From: Betaproteobacteria bacterium UBA6910
GTDB taxonomy: Bacteria; Pseudomonadota; Gammaproteobacteria; Burkholderiales; UBA6910
DNA: 14,703 bases
NCBI GenBank assembly: GCA_002451065.1
Contig: DKBC01000334.1
Span: forward strand, 1-14,703
Direction: 5' to 3'
Part shown: positions 1-6,166 of the stretch, piece by piece
How the letters are laid out: each line of letters begins with the position of its first letter
Position numbering within the stretch: position 1 is the stretch's first letter
Notes under the pieces: model-generated
What the model was told of the DNA's origin: nothing
Databases searched by the model: none
What the model saw: only the letters and a program-made list of their open reading frames with translations
Made by a program: the position numbers and the translations under genes

Positions 1-1254
1 CAGCTGGTAGCCGTCGGCGATGGCCTTGGGCGCGGGGCCATCGAGGAACGGGAAGCTCTCCACGTCGCCGATGCGCAGGGCCTTCATGCGCAGGATCACG
101 GCAGCCAGGGACGAGCGCAGGATCTCCGGGTCGGTGAATTCGGCGCGCGCCTGGAAATCCTCCTCGGAGTAGAGCCTCACGCACACGCCGGGGCCGATGC
201 GCCCGCAGCGCCCTGCCCGCTGCCGGGCCGACGCGCGGGAGATCTTCTCCACCTGCAGCTGCTCGACCTTGTTGCGGTAGCTGTAGCGGTTCACGCGGGC
301 GAGGCCGGAATCCACCACGTAGCGGATGCCCGGCACGGTGAGGGACGTTTCGGCGACATTGGTGGCGAGCACGATGCGCCGCGACCCGGCGGGCTTGAAC
401 ACCCGCTCCTGCTCCTCGAACGAGAGCCGCGCAAACAGCGGCAGTATCTCGGCGCCGGGCGGATGGTGTTTGCGCAGCCGCTCGGCGGTATCCCGGATCT
501 CCCTCTCCCCCGGAAGGAAGACCAGGACGTCGCCGGGAGCGCGCCCCCGGGTCACCTCGTCCACCGCGTCCACGATCGCCTGCTCCATGTCCTGCTCCTG
601 CTGGTCCTCGTCCTTGGAGTCCAGGGAGCGGTAGCGCACCTCCACCGGGTACGTGCGCCCCGAAACCTCGATCACCGGCGCGCCGCCGAAGTGCCGGGAA
701 AAGCGCTCGGCGTCGATGGTGGCGGAGGTGACGATCACCTTGAGATCCGGCCGCCGCGGGAGCAGCCGCTTCAGGTAGCCCAGCAGAAAATCGATGTTGA
801 GGCTGCGTTCATGGGCTTCGTCGATGATCAGCGTGTCGTAGGCGCGCAGGTCCTGGTCGCGCTGGGTTTCCGCGAGCAGGATGCCGTCAGTCATGAGCTT
901 GATGTAGGTGTCCCGGGACAGCTTGTCGGAAAAACGGACCTTGTAGCCCACGGCATGGCCCAGCGGCGACTTGAGCTCGGAAGCGATGCGGGAGGCTACC
1001 GTCCGCGCGGCAATCCGCCGGGGCTGAGTGTGGCCAATGAAACCCGCCGTGCCGCGCTTCAGCTCGAGGCAGATCTTGGGAAGCTGGGTGGTCTTGCCCG
1101 ACCCGGTTTCGCCGCAGACGATCACCACCGGGTGCGCCGAGACGGCATCGGCAATGTCCCGCCGCCGGGCTACAACCGGAAGGTCCTCGGGGTAGGCAGG
1201 TCGCGGAAGGTTGGCGAGGCGCCGCTCGCGCTCGGCGCCGGAAAAGCGGCTCAT
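1..1254 (-). CDS. hrpA: ATP-dependent RNA helicase HrpA, N-terminal part (3' end beyond window)
   Basis: DEAH-box (superfamily 2) helicase that uses NTP hydrolysis to remodel RNA; HrpA acts in the cytoplasm on mRNA and stalled ribosomes. The 418 codons in the window hold Walker A GETGSGKT (residues 48-55), the HTQPRR segment (75-80), DEAH (145-148), motif III SAT (177-179), NVAETSLT, and motif [10 protein letters not shown], followed by a [12 protein letters not shown] segment and EFTDPEIL, which match E. coli HrpA closely rather than HrpB. The start is the only in-frame ATG near the conserved PEDLPV segment; it leaves about 25 residues before that segment, so the N-terminal extension of about 70-80 residues known in E. 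coli HrpA is missing. The rest of the protein (full-length relatives are about 1300 residues) lies off the left edge. It is divergent from the sirtuin gene across 50 bp. Confidence 0.95.
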   Translation of the reverse strand, partial: MSRFSGAERERRLANLPRPAYPEDLPVVARRRDIADAVSAHPVVIVCGETGSGKTTQLPKICLELKRGTAGFIGHTQPRRIAARTVASRIASELKSPLGHAVGYKVRFSDKLSRDTYIKLMTDGILLAETQRDQDLRAYDTLIIDEAHERSLNIDFLLGYLKRLLPRRPDLKVIVTSATIDAERFSRHFGGAPVIEVSGRTYPVEVRYRSLDSKDEDQQEQDMEQAIVDAVDEVTRGRAPGDVLVFLPGEREIRDTAERLRKHHPPGAEILPLFARLSFEEQERVFKPAGSRRIVLATNVAETSLTVPGIRYVVDSGLARVNRYSYRNKVEQLQVEKISRASARQRAGRCGRIGPGVCVRLYSEEDFQARAEFTDPEILRSSLAAVILRMKALRIGDVESFPFLDGPAPKAIADGYQL

Positions 1255-1304
1255 GGGGCCGCATATTCTACAATAGCGGCTTGATCGCTCCTGAACCGCG
1301 CGCC
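1255..1304. promoter_or_regulatory. Short divergent promoter region with overlapping -10-like hexamers
   Basis: The hrpA and sirtuin start codons are separated by only 50 bp. Within it, TACAAT (plus strand, 1269-1274) and TAGAAT (minus strand, 1265-1270) each match five of six -10 consensus bases and overlap by two bases. No convincing -35 box is seen at 17 bp for either, so this rests on the hexamers and the gene arrangement alone. If both are used, RNA polymerase could occupy only one at a time. Confidence 0.25.
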
Positions 1305-2036
1305 ATGTCCCAGGTCCCGATCGCCCTTCTGATGCGATTGCGCAAAGCCCGCAGCGTGGCGGTGCTCACCGGCGCCGGCATCTCCGCCGAATCGGGAGTA
1401 CCCACCTTCCGGGATGCCATGACCGGATTGTGGGCCCGCTTCCGCCCCGAAGACCTGGCCACCCGGGAAGCGTTCCGGCGCAACCCAAAGCTGGTCTGGG
1501 ACTGGTACCAATGGCGGCGCGGGCTCATAGAAAAAGCCCGCCCCAACGCGGGACACGAGGCGCTGGCCCGGCTGGAGGACCGGTTTGCCGACTTCACCCT
1601 CATCACCCAGAACGTGGACGACCTGCATCGGAAGGCGGGCAGCCGCAAGGTGCTGGAACTCCACGGCAATATCCGCCGCAACAAATGCTTCGAGGACAAT
1701 GGCCCCGTGGACGACCGGGCAGCGGAGGGTGAGGCGCCGCCCCGCTGTCCTCGCTGCGGCGGCCGGGTTCGCCCCGATGTGGTCTGGTTCGGCGAATATC
1801 TTCCCCAAGCCGAACTCGCCGCAGCGTTCGAGGCAAGCCGCCGCTGCGAGGTTTTCCTGTGCGTGGGAACCTCGGCCCTGGTGCACCCGGCGGCCTCGCT
1901 GCCGGTGGAAGCCTTAAAGCACGATGCCTGCCTGGTGGAAATAAATCCTGTGGAGACACCGCTCTCCCCGCTCTGCGAATTTTCGCTGCGGGGGCCGGCA
2001 GCCAGCATGCTGCCCGGGCTCCTCGCGCAAACCTAA
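1305..2036 (+). CDS. Sir2-family NAD-dependent protein deacylase (class III, CobB-like)
   Basis: NAD+-dependent lysine deacylase of the cytoplasm. Visible motifs, numbering from the ATG: GAGIS (23-27) and TFRD (34-37) of the NAD pocket, TQNVDDLH (101-108), catalytic His120 in [15 protein letters not shown], and VGTS near the C-terminus. Tyr68 and Arg71 in the WYQWRR stretch match the Y-x-x-R pair that lets class III sirtuins (CobB, SIRT5) bind succinyl- and malonyl-lysine. The zinc-binding part is incomplete: CPRC (148-151) is present, but the first pair has only Cys128. At 243 residues it has normal bacterial length. An in-frame TTG at 1281 would add eight residues; I prefer the ATG because it sits just ahead of the conserved region, though neither has a strong ribosome site. 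It is the only plus-strand gene here. Confidence 0.92.
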   Translation: MSQVPIALLMRLRKARSVAVLTGAGISAESGVPTFRDAMTGLWARFRPEDLATREAFRRNPKLVWDWYQWRRGLIEKARPNAGHEALARLEDRFADFTLITQNVDDLHRKAGSRKVLELHGNIRRNKCFEDNGPVDDRAAEGEAPPRCPRCGGRVRPDVVWFGEYLPQAELAAAFEASRRCEVFLCVGTSALVHPAASLPVEALKHDACLVEINPVETPLSPLCEFSLRGPAASMLPGLLAQT

Positions 2037-2047
2037 CCCAGCCGGAG

Positions 2048-2986
2048 TCAGTCGGTGGTAGAGACGCGATTGCGCCCGGAATTCTTGGCCTGCAGCAACG
2101 CGGCTGCCGCGCGTTCCAACAGCACGTTGGAGGTGTCCACGTCGCGGTACTCGGTGACGCCGAAGCTTGCGGTGACGGGGCGCTCGACGGAGGGAATCAG
2201 GTCGACGCTGAACTGGGTGCGGAGCCGCTCGGCGAAGGCCACGCCTCCGGAGACGCCCGAATGAGGGAGCAAGGTAATGAACGTGCCTCCCTCGTAGCGC
2301 GCCGGCAGGTCCGCCCGCCTCACGCTGCTCGCGAGCAACTGCCCGAACCGTCGCAGGACCCGGTCTCCCGACTCGCGGCCATATATCTGGTTCAATTCCT
2401 CTACATTGTCTATATCCGACATCACGAGGCTCAAGGGCGTGCGGTAACGGCGCGCCCGCTCGACTTCCACGTCCAGCGTTTCTTCCAGCTTGCGGCGGCT
2501 AGGCAGGCCGGTCAGGGAATCATTGACCATCAGCGCGTCGAGCGCCTTTTTCTGATCCTCGATCTCGCCACGGAGCCTGGCGATGGTCTCGTCCTTGCCC
2601 GCCAGTTCAGTTCGCAACCGGGAAACAGAGGCGGTAAGGTCGCCCATCTCGGCCATCTCGGCGAGCACCACGATGCCCCCAGCGACGCCGTACACTGCTC
2701 CCCGCAACGAGCGGACCTGCCCCAACTCCCGGCCAATCCTGAGTAAGCCGTCGTGAACGGGGTCGCCTTGCGCCGCCGAACCCGCAATCAGCTCGTCGAA
2801 GGCGGGCTGAATGAAATACGGGGCAACACTTGCCCCGGTGGTCCCGCCGGTCAGGGCGTGAAAGGCCGCATTGGCCTCGAGCAGGGCACCTTCCCGGGAG
2901 ACCCGCGCCGCCGCGACGGAGGAAAACTCCATCAGCAGCCCCAGCATGGGCTCCCCGTCCCCCAATTTCATAAACCGACTGATCAT
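2048..2986 (-). CDS. PAS-like/coiled-coil/degenerate GGDEF-domain protein (EGGTF)
   Basis: 312-residue cytoplasmic signalling protein with no membrane segment. An N-terminal PAS-like domain (about residues 15-115, with GALLEANAAFHALTG) is followed by a coiled coil (about 115-155) and a GGDEF domain starting at DSLTGLPSRRKLEE. The active-site loop reads EGGTF (232-236) in place of GG(D/E)EF, so metal and GTP chemistry should be lost. The allosteric RxxD motif is intact (Arg223-Asp226, five residues before the loop), and the upstream DID metal site is present. I infer a c-di-GMP-binding or GTP-sensing protein rather than a synthase. The start follows an AGGAG at 2990-2994 with four-base spacing; a longer frame open to 3115 has no such support. 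Its paralogue lies directly upstream. Its stop lies 11 bp from the converging sirtuin stop. Confidence 0.88.
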   Translation of the reverse strand: MISRFMKLGDGEPMLGLLMEFSSVAAARVSREGALLEANAAFHALTGGTTGASVAPYFIQPAFDELIAGSAAQGDPVHDGLLRIGRELGQVRSLRGAVYGVAGGIVVLAEMAEMGDLTASVSRLRTELAGKDETIARLRGEIEDQKKALDALMVNDSLTGLPSRRKLEETLDVEVERARRYRTPLSLVMSDIDNVEELNQIYGRESGDRVLRRFGQLLASSVRRADLPARYEGGTFITLLPHSGVSGGVAFAERLRTQFSVDLIPSVERPVTASFGVTEYRDVDTSNVLLERAAAALLQAKNSGRNRVSTTD

Positions 2987-2989
2987 TCC

Positions 2990-2994
2990 GCTCC
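2990..2994 (-). promoter_or_regulatory. Ribosome binding site fixing the start of the EGGTF protein
   Basis: AGGAG on the minus strand lies four bases before the ATG at 2986. It favours this start over upstream in-frame codons, and the resulting N-terminus lines up with that of the paralogue. Confidence 0.6.
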
Positions 2995-3111
2995 TGCGTC
3001 CATGAATCTCGCGCGACCCAGCCTGTCTTAGTTGTTCAAGCGGGCCCTCTCGCCGCTTGGTCCTGCATATGAATTTAACATACTCCGCCAAGGGCAGAAA
3101 CTCGTGGCCCC

Positions 3112-4038
3112 TCACTCCTCGGCACCAGCCGCTGGGGATCCCGCCTCCTGGTCTCGGCGCAGCGCGCTCTCGGCGCGCTGAATCAGATCCCCCGGGGTAT
3201 CGTTCTCTTGATATTCCGCCACTCCGAAACTTGCGGTGAAGCGACCACTCGCGGGCGCGATGTCCTGGACAGCGAAACGGGCCGCGATCCGCCGCGCGAA
3301 CACGGCCGCACCCGCGAGCCGGGCATGGGGCAAGACAATCAGGAAACGGTTGTCCCCGTACCTCGCAGCAAGATCACATAGGCGGCATCCCACCCGCAGC
3401 AACCTCGCGAAGGTTTGCAGGACCGCATCGCGATTGCCATCACCCGCGGATGCCGCTTTGGGTGCAAGTCCGTCAATCTCTGCCATGGCCAGGCTGAGCG
3501 GGACGCGATAGCGGCGAGTCCGGGCCACCTCCATGTCCAGGCGCTCCAGCAGCCTGCGGCGGTTCGCGAGCCCGGTCAGCGCGTCGGTGCCGAGATTAGC
3601 CTCGATGTTTCCGGCCTGGCGCTCGATCTCCTGGCGCGCCCGAGCGAGCTCGTTCTCCTTGCCAGCCAACGCAGCCCGCAGACCGCTGACCTCTTCAATC
3701 AGTCTTAACCAGTCGGCGACTTCCGCGAGGATCAGCAGGCCGTCGCCATCGCGCAGAACGGCGCTCGCCGGTGCCGTAATCTCCCCGGCGCCGACCGCAA
3801 AATGCAGGGGTCCCGTATAGGATGAGATTTCGGTAGAAAAAACAGAATTGAGGAGTTGCTGGAAAGTGGGGCGCCGGAACAGCCCGGAAATGCCTGTTCC
3901 CAGCACCGCATGGCCGCCAACCAACGTAAGAAACGCCGGGTTGGCCTCAATCAGACGCCCGTCGGGCCCCAACCGGGCTGCGGCAAGAGAAACGAAGTCT
4001 CCAACCAGCCCCACTACCGGAGTTTGATTGGGCGCCAT
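3112..4038 (-). CDS. PAS-like/coiled-coil/degenerate GGDEF-domain protein (GDNRF)
   Basis: 308-residue paralogue of the next gene with the same order: PAS-like domain (DGRLIEANPAFLTLVG), coiled coil, then GGDEF domain from DALTGLANRRRLLERLD. It is more decayed: the catalytic loop is GDNRF (228-232), the first metal-binding Asp is Glu (AEID), and the FKxxND helix has been replaced by an alanine-rich stretch. The RxxD inhibitory site survives (Arg219-Asp222). Diguanylate cyclase activity is therefore unlikely, and c-di-GMP binding is plausible but inferred. The chosen ATG gives an N-terminus that aligns with the paralogue; GGGAG lies about nine bases upstream. Upstream in-frame codons exist back to 4230 but lack homology. 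The 125-bp gap to the next gene leaves room for a separate promoter. Confidence 0.86.
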   Translation of the reverse strand: MAPNQTPVVGLVGDFVSLAAARLGPDGRLIEANPAFLTLVGGHAVLGTGISGLFRRPTFQQLLNSVFSTEISSYTGPLHFAVGAGEITAPASAVLRDGDGLLILAEVADWLRLIEEVSGLRAALAGKENELARARQEIERQAGNIEANLGTDALTGLANRRRLLERLDMEVARTRRYRVPLSLAMAEIDGLAPKAASAGDGNRDAVLQTFARLLRVGCRLCDLAARYGDNRFLIVLPHARLAGAAVFARRIAARFAVQDIAPASGRFTASFGVAEYQENDTPGDLIQRAESALRRDQEAGSPAAGAEE

Positions 4039-4122
4039 GGCCTCATCACTCCCATTCTTGTTATCCCCCCGTAGAAGCCGTTCCCCGTTACCCCTCGGCT
4101 TCAAAGTCATGGTAACAATGTT

Positions 4123-4138
4123 TGTGACATTTGTCTCA
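4123..4138 (+). promoter_or_regulatory. CRP/Vfr-like binding site candidate
   Basis: TGTGA-N6-TCTCA matches the CRP consensus TGTGA-N6-TCACA at nine of ten specified bases. It lies about 85 bp upstream of the GDNRF gene start, between that gene and the end of the TerC gene, where an operator for the signalling pair would be expected. It also overlaps an imperfect inverted repeat (ACAATGT and ACATTTGT, 4115-4134). No matching -10 box could be placed with confidence, so function is inferred from the pattern and position. Confidence 0.35.
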
Positions 4139-4223
4139 AAGAAAAGATTCCTGCCACAGATCGGCGCGGGTGGGGGATTTCGCCCGGAGGGTGTCCGGGG
4201 ACCCATGGGGTGAGGGGAAACCC

Positions 4224-4238
4224 GAGGCACGTGGCCTC
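4224..4238. repeat. Short inverted repeat downstream of the TerC gene
   Basis: GAGGC and GCCTC arms separated by five bases lie about 30 bp past the TerC gene stop, next to a second small palindrome (GGGTC-C-GACCC). There is no T-run after either, so this is at best a weak terminator or transcript-end hairpin. The rest of the gap 4039-4264 holds only the CRP-like site. Confidence 0.25.
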
Positions 4239-4264
4239 AGACCTGGGGTCCGACCCGAGCGCCG

Positions 4265-5230
4265 TCAGGCGCCGACGCGAGTGGGCCGGGGATCGGGACG
4301 GCGTAGCAGGCTGATAAAGATGGACCCCGTCAGCAGGATGACCACCACCCCGAGGGACCAGAAGACCGGGATCTTGATGAAATCCACCGCCAGCATCTTT
4401 ACGCCGATGAACATCAGCACCAGGGCCAATCCGTATGAGAGCAAGTGAAAGCGATCCGCCATCTCCGCCAGCAGGAAATACATGGCTCTCAGCCCGAGGA
4501 CGGCAAAGATGTTGGAAGTGAGCACGATAAACGGGTCCGAAGTGATGGCGAAGATGGCCGGGATGCTGTCCACGGCGAACACCAAGTCAGTGACCCCGAT
4601 CATGACCATCACCACGAACAGCGGCGTTGCCCAGCGCAAACCGTTTTGGTTCACAAGAAATCGCTCGCCATGAAATTCGGACGTAACCCGCAGCTGGGAT
4701 CGCATCCAGCGCAGGGCGGGATTCGCCTCCAGATCCGGCTTCTGGCCGGCGAACCACAGCATCTTGATCCCGGTGACCAACAGGAAAAACCCGAAGAGAT
4801 AGAGGATCCAATGAAAATGCGCAATCAGCCAAGCGCCCACCAGGATCATGATGGCGCGCAGCACCAGGGCGCCGATCACGCCGAAAACAAGGACCCGGCG
4901 CTGGAATTCCGGCGGCACCGCGAAATAGCTGAACAACATGAGGAACACGAATATGTTGTCCACCGCCAGGGACTTCTCGATGACGTAGCCGGTGAGGAAT
5001 TCGGTGGCTTTCAGGTTCGCCATCTGCCGGCCAAGCTCCGCGTCCAGGTACCCCCATAGCATGCCGCAGAACGCGAGTGCGAGCATGACCCATAGCGCAG
5101 ACCACTTAAGCGCGGCGCCAACAGAGACGCGCCCGGCGGCGTTGCCCACCAGCCGCAGGTCGAGGGCCAGGGCCGCGGACACGAAGCCGGCGAACCCCGC
5201 CCACATCCACCAGGTTCCGATGGTTTCCAA
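4265..5230 (-). CDS. alx: TerC-family (Alx-type) integral membrane protein, probable Mn2+ exporter
   Basis: Inner-membrane protein with about nine hydrophobic segments. Characterised Alx and TerC relatives (E. coli Alx, B. subtilis MeeF/MeeY) export or handle manganese. The two conserved family segments are visible: EKSLAVDN (85-92) and TDLVFAVDSIPAIFA (from 214), together with SDPFIVLTSNIFAVLGLRAMYF. The start is a TTG: reading from it gives LETIGTWWMWAGF, matching the N-terminus of E. coli Alx, and a length of 321 residues, the same as Alx. A longer frame back to 5356 adds an unrelated arginine- and proline-rich stretch. Odd point: the glutamate usual three residues before the TD pair is Gly212. 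It follows the TerB gene after 214 bp and probably shares the manganese riboswitch upstream of that gene. Confidence 0.9.
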   Translation of the reverse strand: METIGTWWMWAGFAGFVSAALALDLRLVGNAAGRVSVGAALKWSALWVMLALAFCGMLWGYLDAELGRQMANLKATEFLTGYVIEKSLAVDNIFVFLMLFSYFAVPPEFQRRVLVFGVIGALVLRAIMILVGAWLIAHFHWILYLFGFFLLVTGIKMLWFAGQKPDLEANPALRWMRSQLRVTSEFHGERFLVNQNGLRWATPLFVVMVMIGVTDLVFAVDSIPAIFAITSDPFIVLTSNIFAVLGLRAMYFLLAEMADRFHLLSYGLALVLMFIGVKMLAVDFIKIPVFWSLGVVVILLTGSIFISLLRRPDPRPTRVGA

Positions 5231-5444
5231 TTGTCGTCCCGAGCTACCCGTCAGTCCCCGGAAATGATCTCGCTCAGCAACCAGCGCTGAAGGTGCTCGG
5301 GCTTGACTGCTTCTGTGGGGCCAGCGGGACGAACCTGCCTTTCCCTTCCCCGGCACCCGCGGAACGCAGCGCCTTCCTGGCCGGTTTCGCCGTTTCCAGC
5401 TCCCTGCCGCCGGCGCCCTGGCTTTAAGGACGCGAGTTCCTAAC
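5231..5444 (-). other. Intergenic gap between the TerB and TerC genes, no gene called
   Basis: A 214-bp stretch inside the presumed operon. GAGTT-AGG-AACTC forms a small hairpin right after the TerB gene stop, without a T-run. I looked for a second yybP-ykoY motif and found none. One minus-strand frame stays open from 5442 to a TGA at 5251 and ends in a protein-like KPEHLQRWLLSEIISGD, but has no ATG or GTG start. It could be a decayed gene end or chance. Confidence 0.4.
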
Positions 5445-5885
5445 TCATGCCACGGCCCTTTCGCTGCTCCCTTTATTCAGCAGCTCGCCCTCGAGGGACT
5501 CCAGGGAGAACTCCCAGCGCTCAAGGATGTAGCGCAACACCGCCACCTCGGGGTCGCTCAGGTGATCGTCAGCGTTTATGACATTGAGCAGCATGCCGCA
5601 GGTCAGGACCCGCAGCTGACGATCGTTCACCAAGCCGATCACGTCGTCGATACGCGCCTTGTCCACCAGCTTGATTCGCCCGTTGCTGGCAGGGCGCGCA
5701 AGAAGGTCGCCGCAGTAGTCGTGCACTACCTTCATGAAACCGAGCCGGGAAATACCGATGATTTCGTAGATGCGGAGGTGGTCCAGGACCTCGATCTCGC
5801 GCGGGTGCAGCTTGCCGTCGGTCACCATAATCATGGCCAGCACCTGAGACACGGCCTCCGGACTGTTGTGGGGGTAACGATTCAT
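5445..5885 (-). CDS. TerB-family cytoplasmic protein behind a Mn2+ riboswitch
   Basis: 146-residue, all-helical soluble protein without signal peptide or membrane segment. Two similar acidic segments mark the TerB fold: VTDGKLHPREIEVLDHL (about residues 22-38) and NADDHLSDPEVAVLRYIL (about 104-121), each placing Asp and Glu where TerB-like proteins may bind divalent metal. TerB proteins were named from tellurite operons, but their biochemical role is unsettled. Here the gene follows the manganese riboswitch directly and precedes an Alx-type TerC gene, and no other tellurite-cluster gene is seen nearby. I infer a metal-responsive partner of the exporter. The ATG has a strong AAAGGAG ribosome site eight bases upstream, so the start is secure. 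Confidence 0.85.
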   Translation of the reverse strand: MNRYPHNSPEAVSQVLAMIMVTDGKLHPREIEVLDHLRIYEIIGISRLGFMKVVHDYCGDLLARPASNGRIKLVDKARIDDVIGLVNDRQLRVLTCGMLLNVINADDHLSDPEVAVLRYILERWEFSLESLEGELLNKGSSERAVA

Positions 5886-5893
5886 GTTGCCAT

Positions 5894-5900
5894 CTCCTTT
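5894..5900 (-). promoter_or_regulatory. Ribosome binding site of the TerB gene
   Basis: AAAGGAG lies eight bases before the ATG at 5885, a near-perfect Shine-Dalgarno. It is only eight bases past the T-run of the riboswitch terminator, so no promoter fits between them and translation of this gene depends on read-through. Confidence 0.8.
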
Positions 5901-5908
5901 CGTGAGTC

Positions 5909-5944
5909 AAAAAAAAAGACCCTCGCCATTTCTGGCAAAGGTCT
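5909..5944 (-). terminator. Intrinsic terminator forming the expression platform of the riboswitch
   Basis: On the minus strand AGACC (5944-5940) pairs with GGTCT (5921-5917) and GCCA (5936-5933) with TGGC (5928-5925), separated by a 3x3 internal loop and closed by a GAAA loop, then nine Ts (5917-5909). The 5' arm is the conserved 3' end of the yybP-ykoY aptamer, so terminator and aptamer helix P1 exclude each other. In the family, Mn2+ binding stabilises the aptamer and allows read-through. It may also stop stray transcripts from the upstream catabolic genes. Confidence 0.88.
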
Positions 5945-6042
5945 CGCTCGCAGCCTTGGAGCACCCGTAGTCGGCTCCGCTGCCGGCTGGACCGGGGAAC
6001 ATCCCGTAATGACGGCCCAACCGCGTAAGCTACTCCCCTTCG
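5934..6042 (-). ncRNA. yybP-ykoY (Mn2+) riboswitch aptamer
   Basis: Cis-regulatory RNA that senses Mn2+ and controls efflux genes. Conserved segments seen in order: AAGGGGAGUAGC (6040-6029), CGUCAUUACGG (6014-6004) and AGACCUUUGCC (5944-5934). The helices can be drawn by hand. P1 is CGAAGG (6042-6037) with CCUUUG (5941-5936). P2 is GCUUACGC (6030-6023) with GCGAGC (5951-5946), with a UA bulge. P3 is GGUUGGGCCG (6022-6013) with CGGUCCAGCC (5994-5985), ten pairs. P4 is GCAGCGGAGC (5983-5974) with GCUCC and GCUGC (5962-5950), an AAG bulge between. P2 and P4 compete for two bases at 5950-5951. In published structures the two conserved loops dock side by side around the Mn2+. The downstream TerB and Alx-type genes fit the known targets. 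Confidence 0.92.
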
Positions 6043-6095
6043 GACCCGCCGCTTCCGGTCAACCGGCCGCGCCGCGCCTTCCAGTCATGTAGCGT

Positions 6096-6125
6096 ATTGT
6101 CATGGACATCGCGCCCGGGGGCCAA
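6096..6125 (-). promoter_or_regulatory. Candidate promoter of the riboswitch-TerB-TerC transcript
   Basis: Minus-strand TTGGCC (6125-6120) and GACAAT (6101-6096) are separated by 18 bp and would start transcription near 6089, giving a leader of about 200 nt that includes the whole aptamer. Both hexamers match four of six consensus bases. A TTGACC at 6062-6057 was considered, but its -10 would fall inside the aptamer. Confidence 0.3.
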
Positions 6126-6144
6126 TGAAGGTTCGATATTCCAG

Positions 6145-6163
6145 CCATTGCGAATCGCAATGG
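6145..6163. repeat. Perfect 19-bp palindrome after the catabolic gene cluster
   Basis: CCATTGCGA, a single central base, and TCGCAATGG: nine-base arms with no mismatch, four bases past the stop codon of the last dehydrogenase gene. As RNA it would make a tight hairpin, but no T-run follows on the minus strand, so it is not a standard intrinsic terminator. It could be a transcript-end hairpin or an operator for the manganese unit, whose likely promoter begins about 20 bp further on. Confidence 0.6.
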
Positions 6164-6166
6164 GTC

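Noticed and set aside
1281..1304. TTG start for the sirtuin gene
   Set aside because: The eight extra residues have no support and no better ribosome site than the ATG at 1305.
2037..2047. Bidirectional terminator between the converging sirtuin and GGDEF-like genes
   Set aside because: Only 11 bp separate the stop codons and no hairpin with a T-run could be found there.
2048..4038. Active diguanylate cyclases
   Set aside because: Both catalytic loops lack the GG(D/E)EF residues needed for metal and GTP binding; the nucleotide sequence was re-read and shows no frameshift that would restore them.
5231..5356. N-terminal extension of the TerC gene to 5356
   Set aside because: It would add a polar Arg/Ser/Pro-rich stretch before the conserved N-terminus; the TTG at 5230 reproduces the start and length of Alx.
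5231..5444. A second yybP-ykoY element directly upstream of the TerC gene
   Set aside because: A GGGGACTGA and an ACCTTCAG caught my eye, but the GGGGAGUAGC and AGACCUUUGCC blocks are absent and no P1 can be drawn.
4265..5885. Tellurite-resistance operon
   Set aside because: Only TerB- and TerC-family members are present, no other ter gene is seen, and the manganese riboswitch plus Alx-like features fit metal efflux better.
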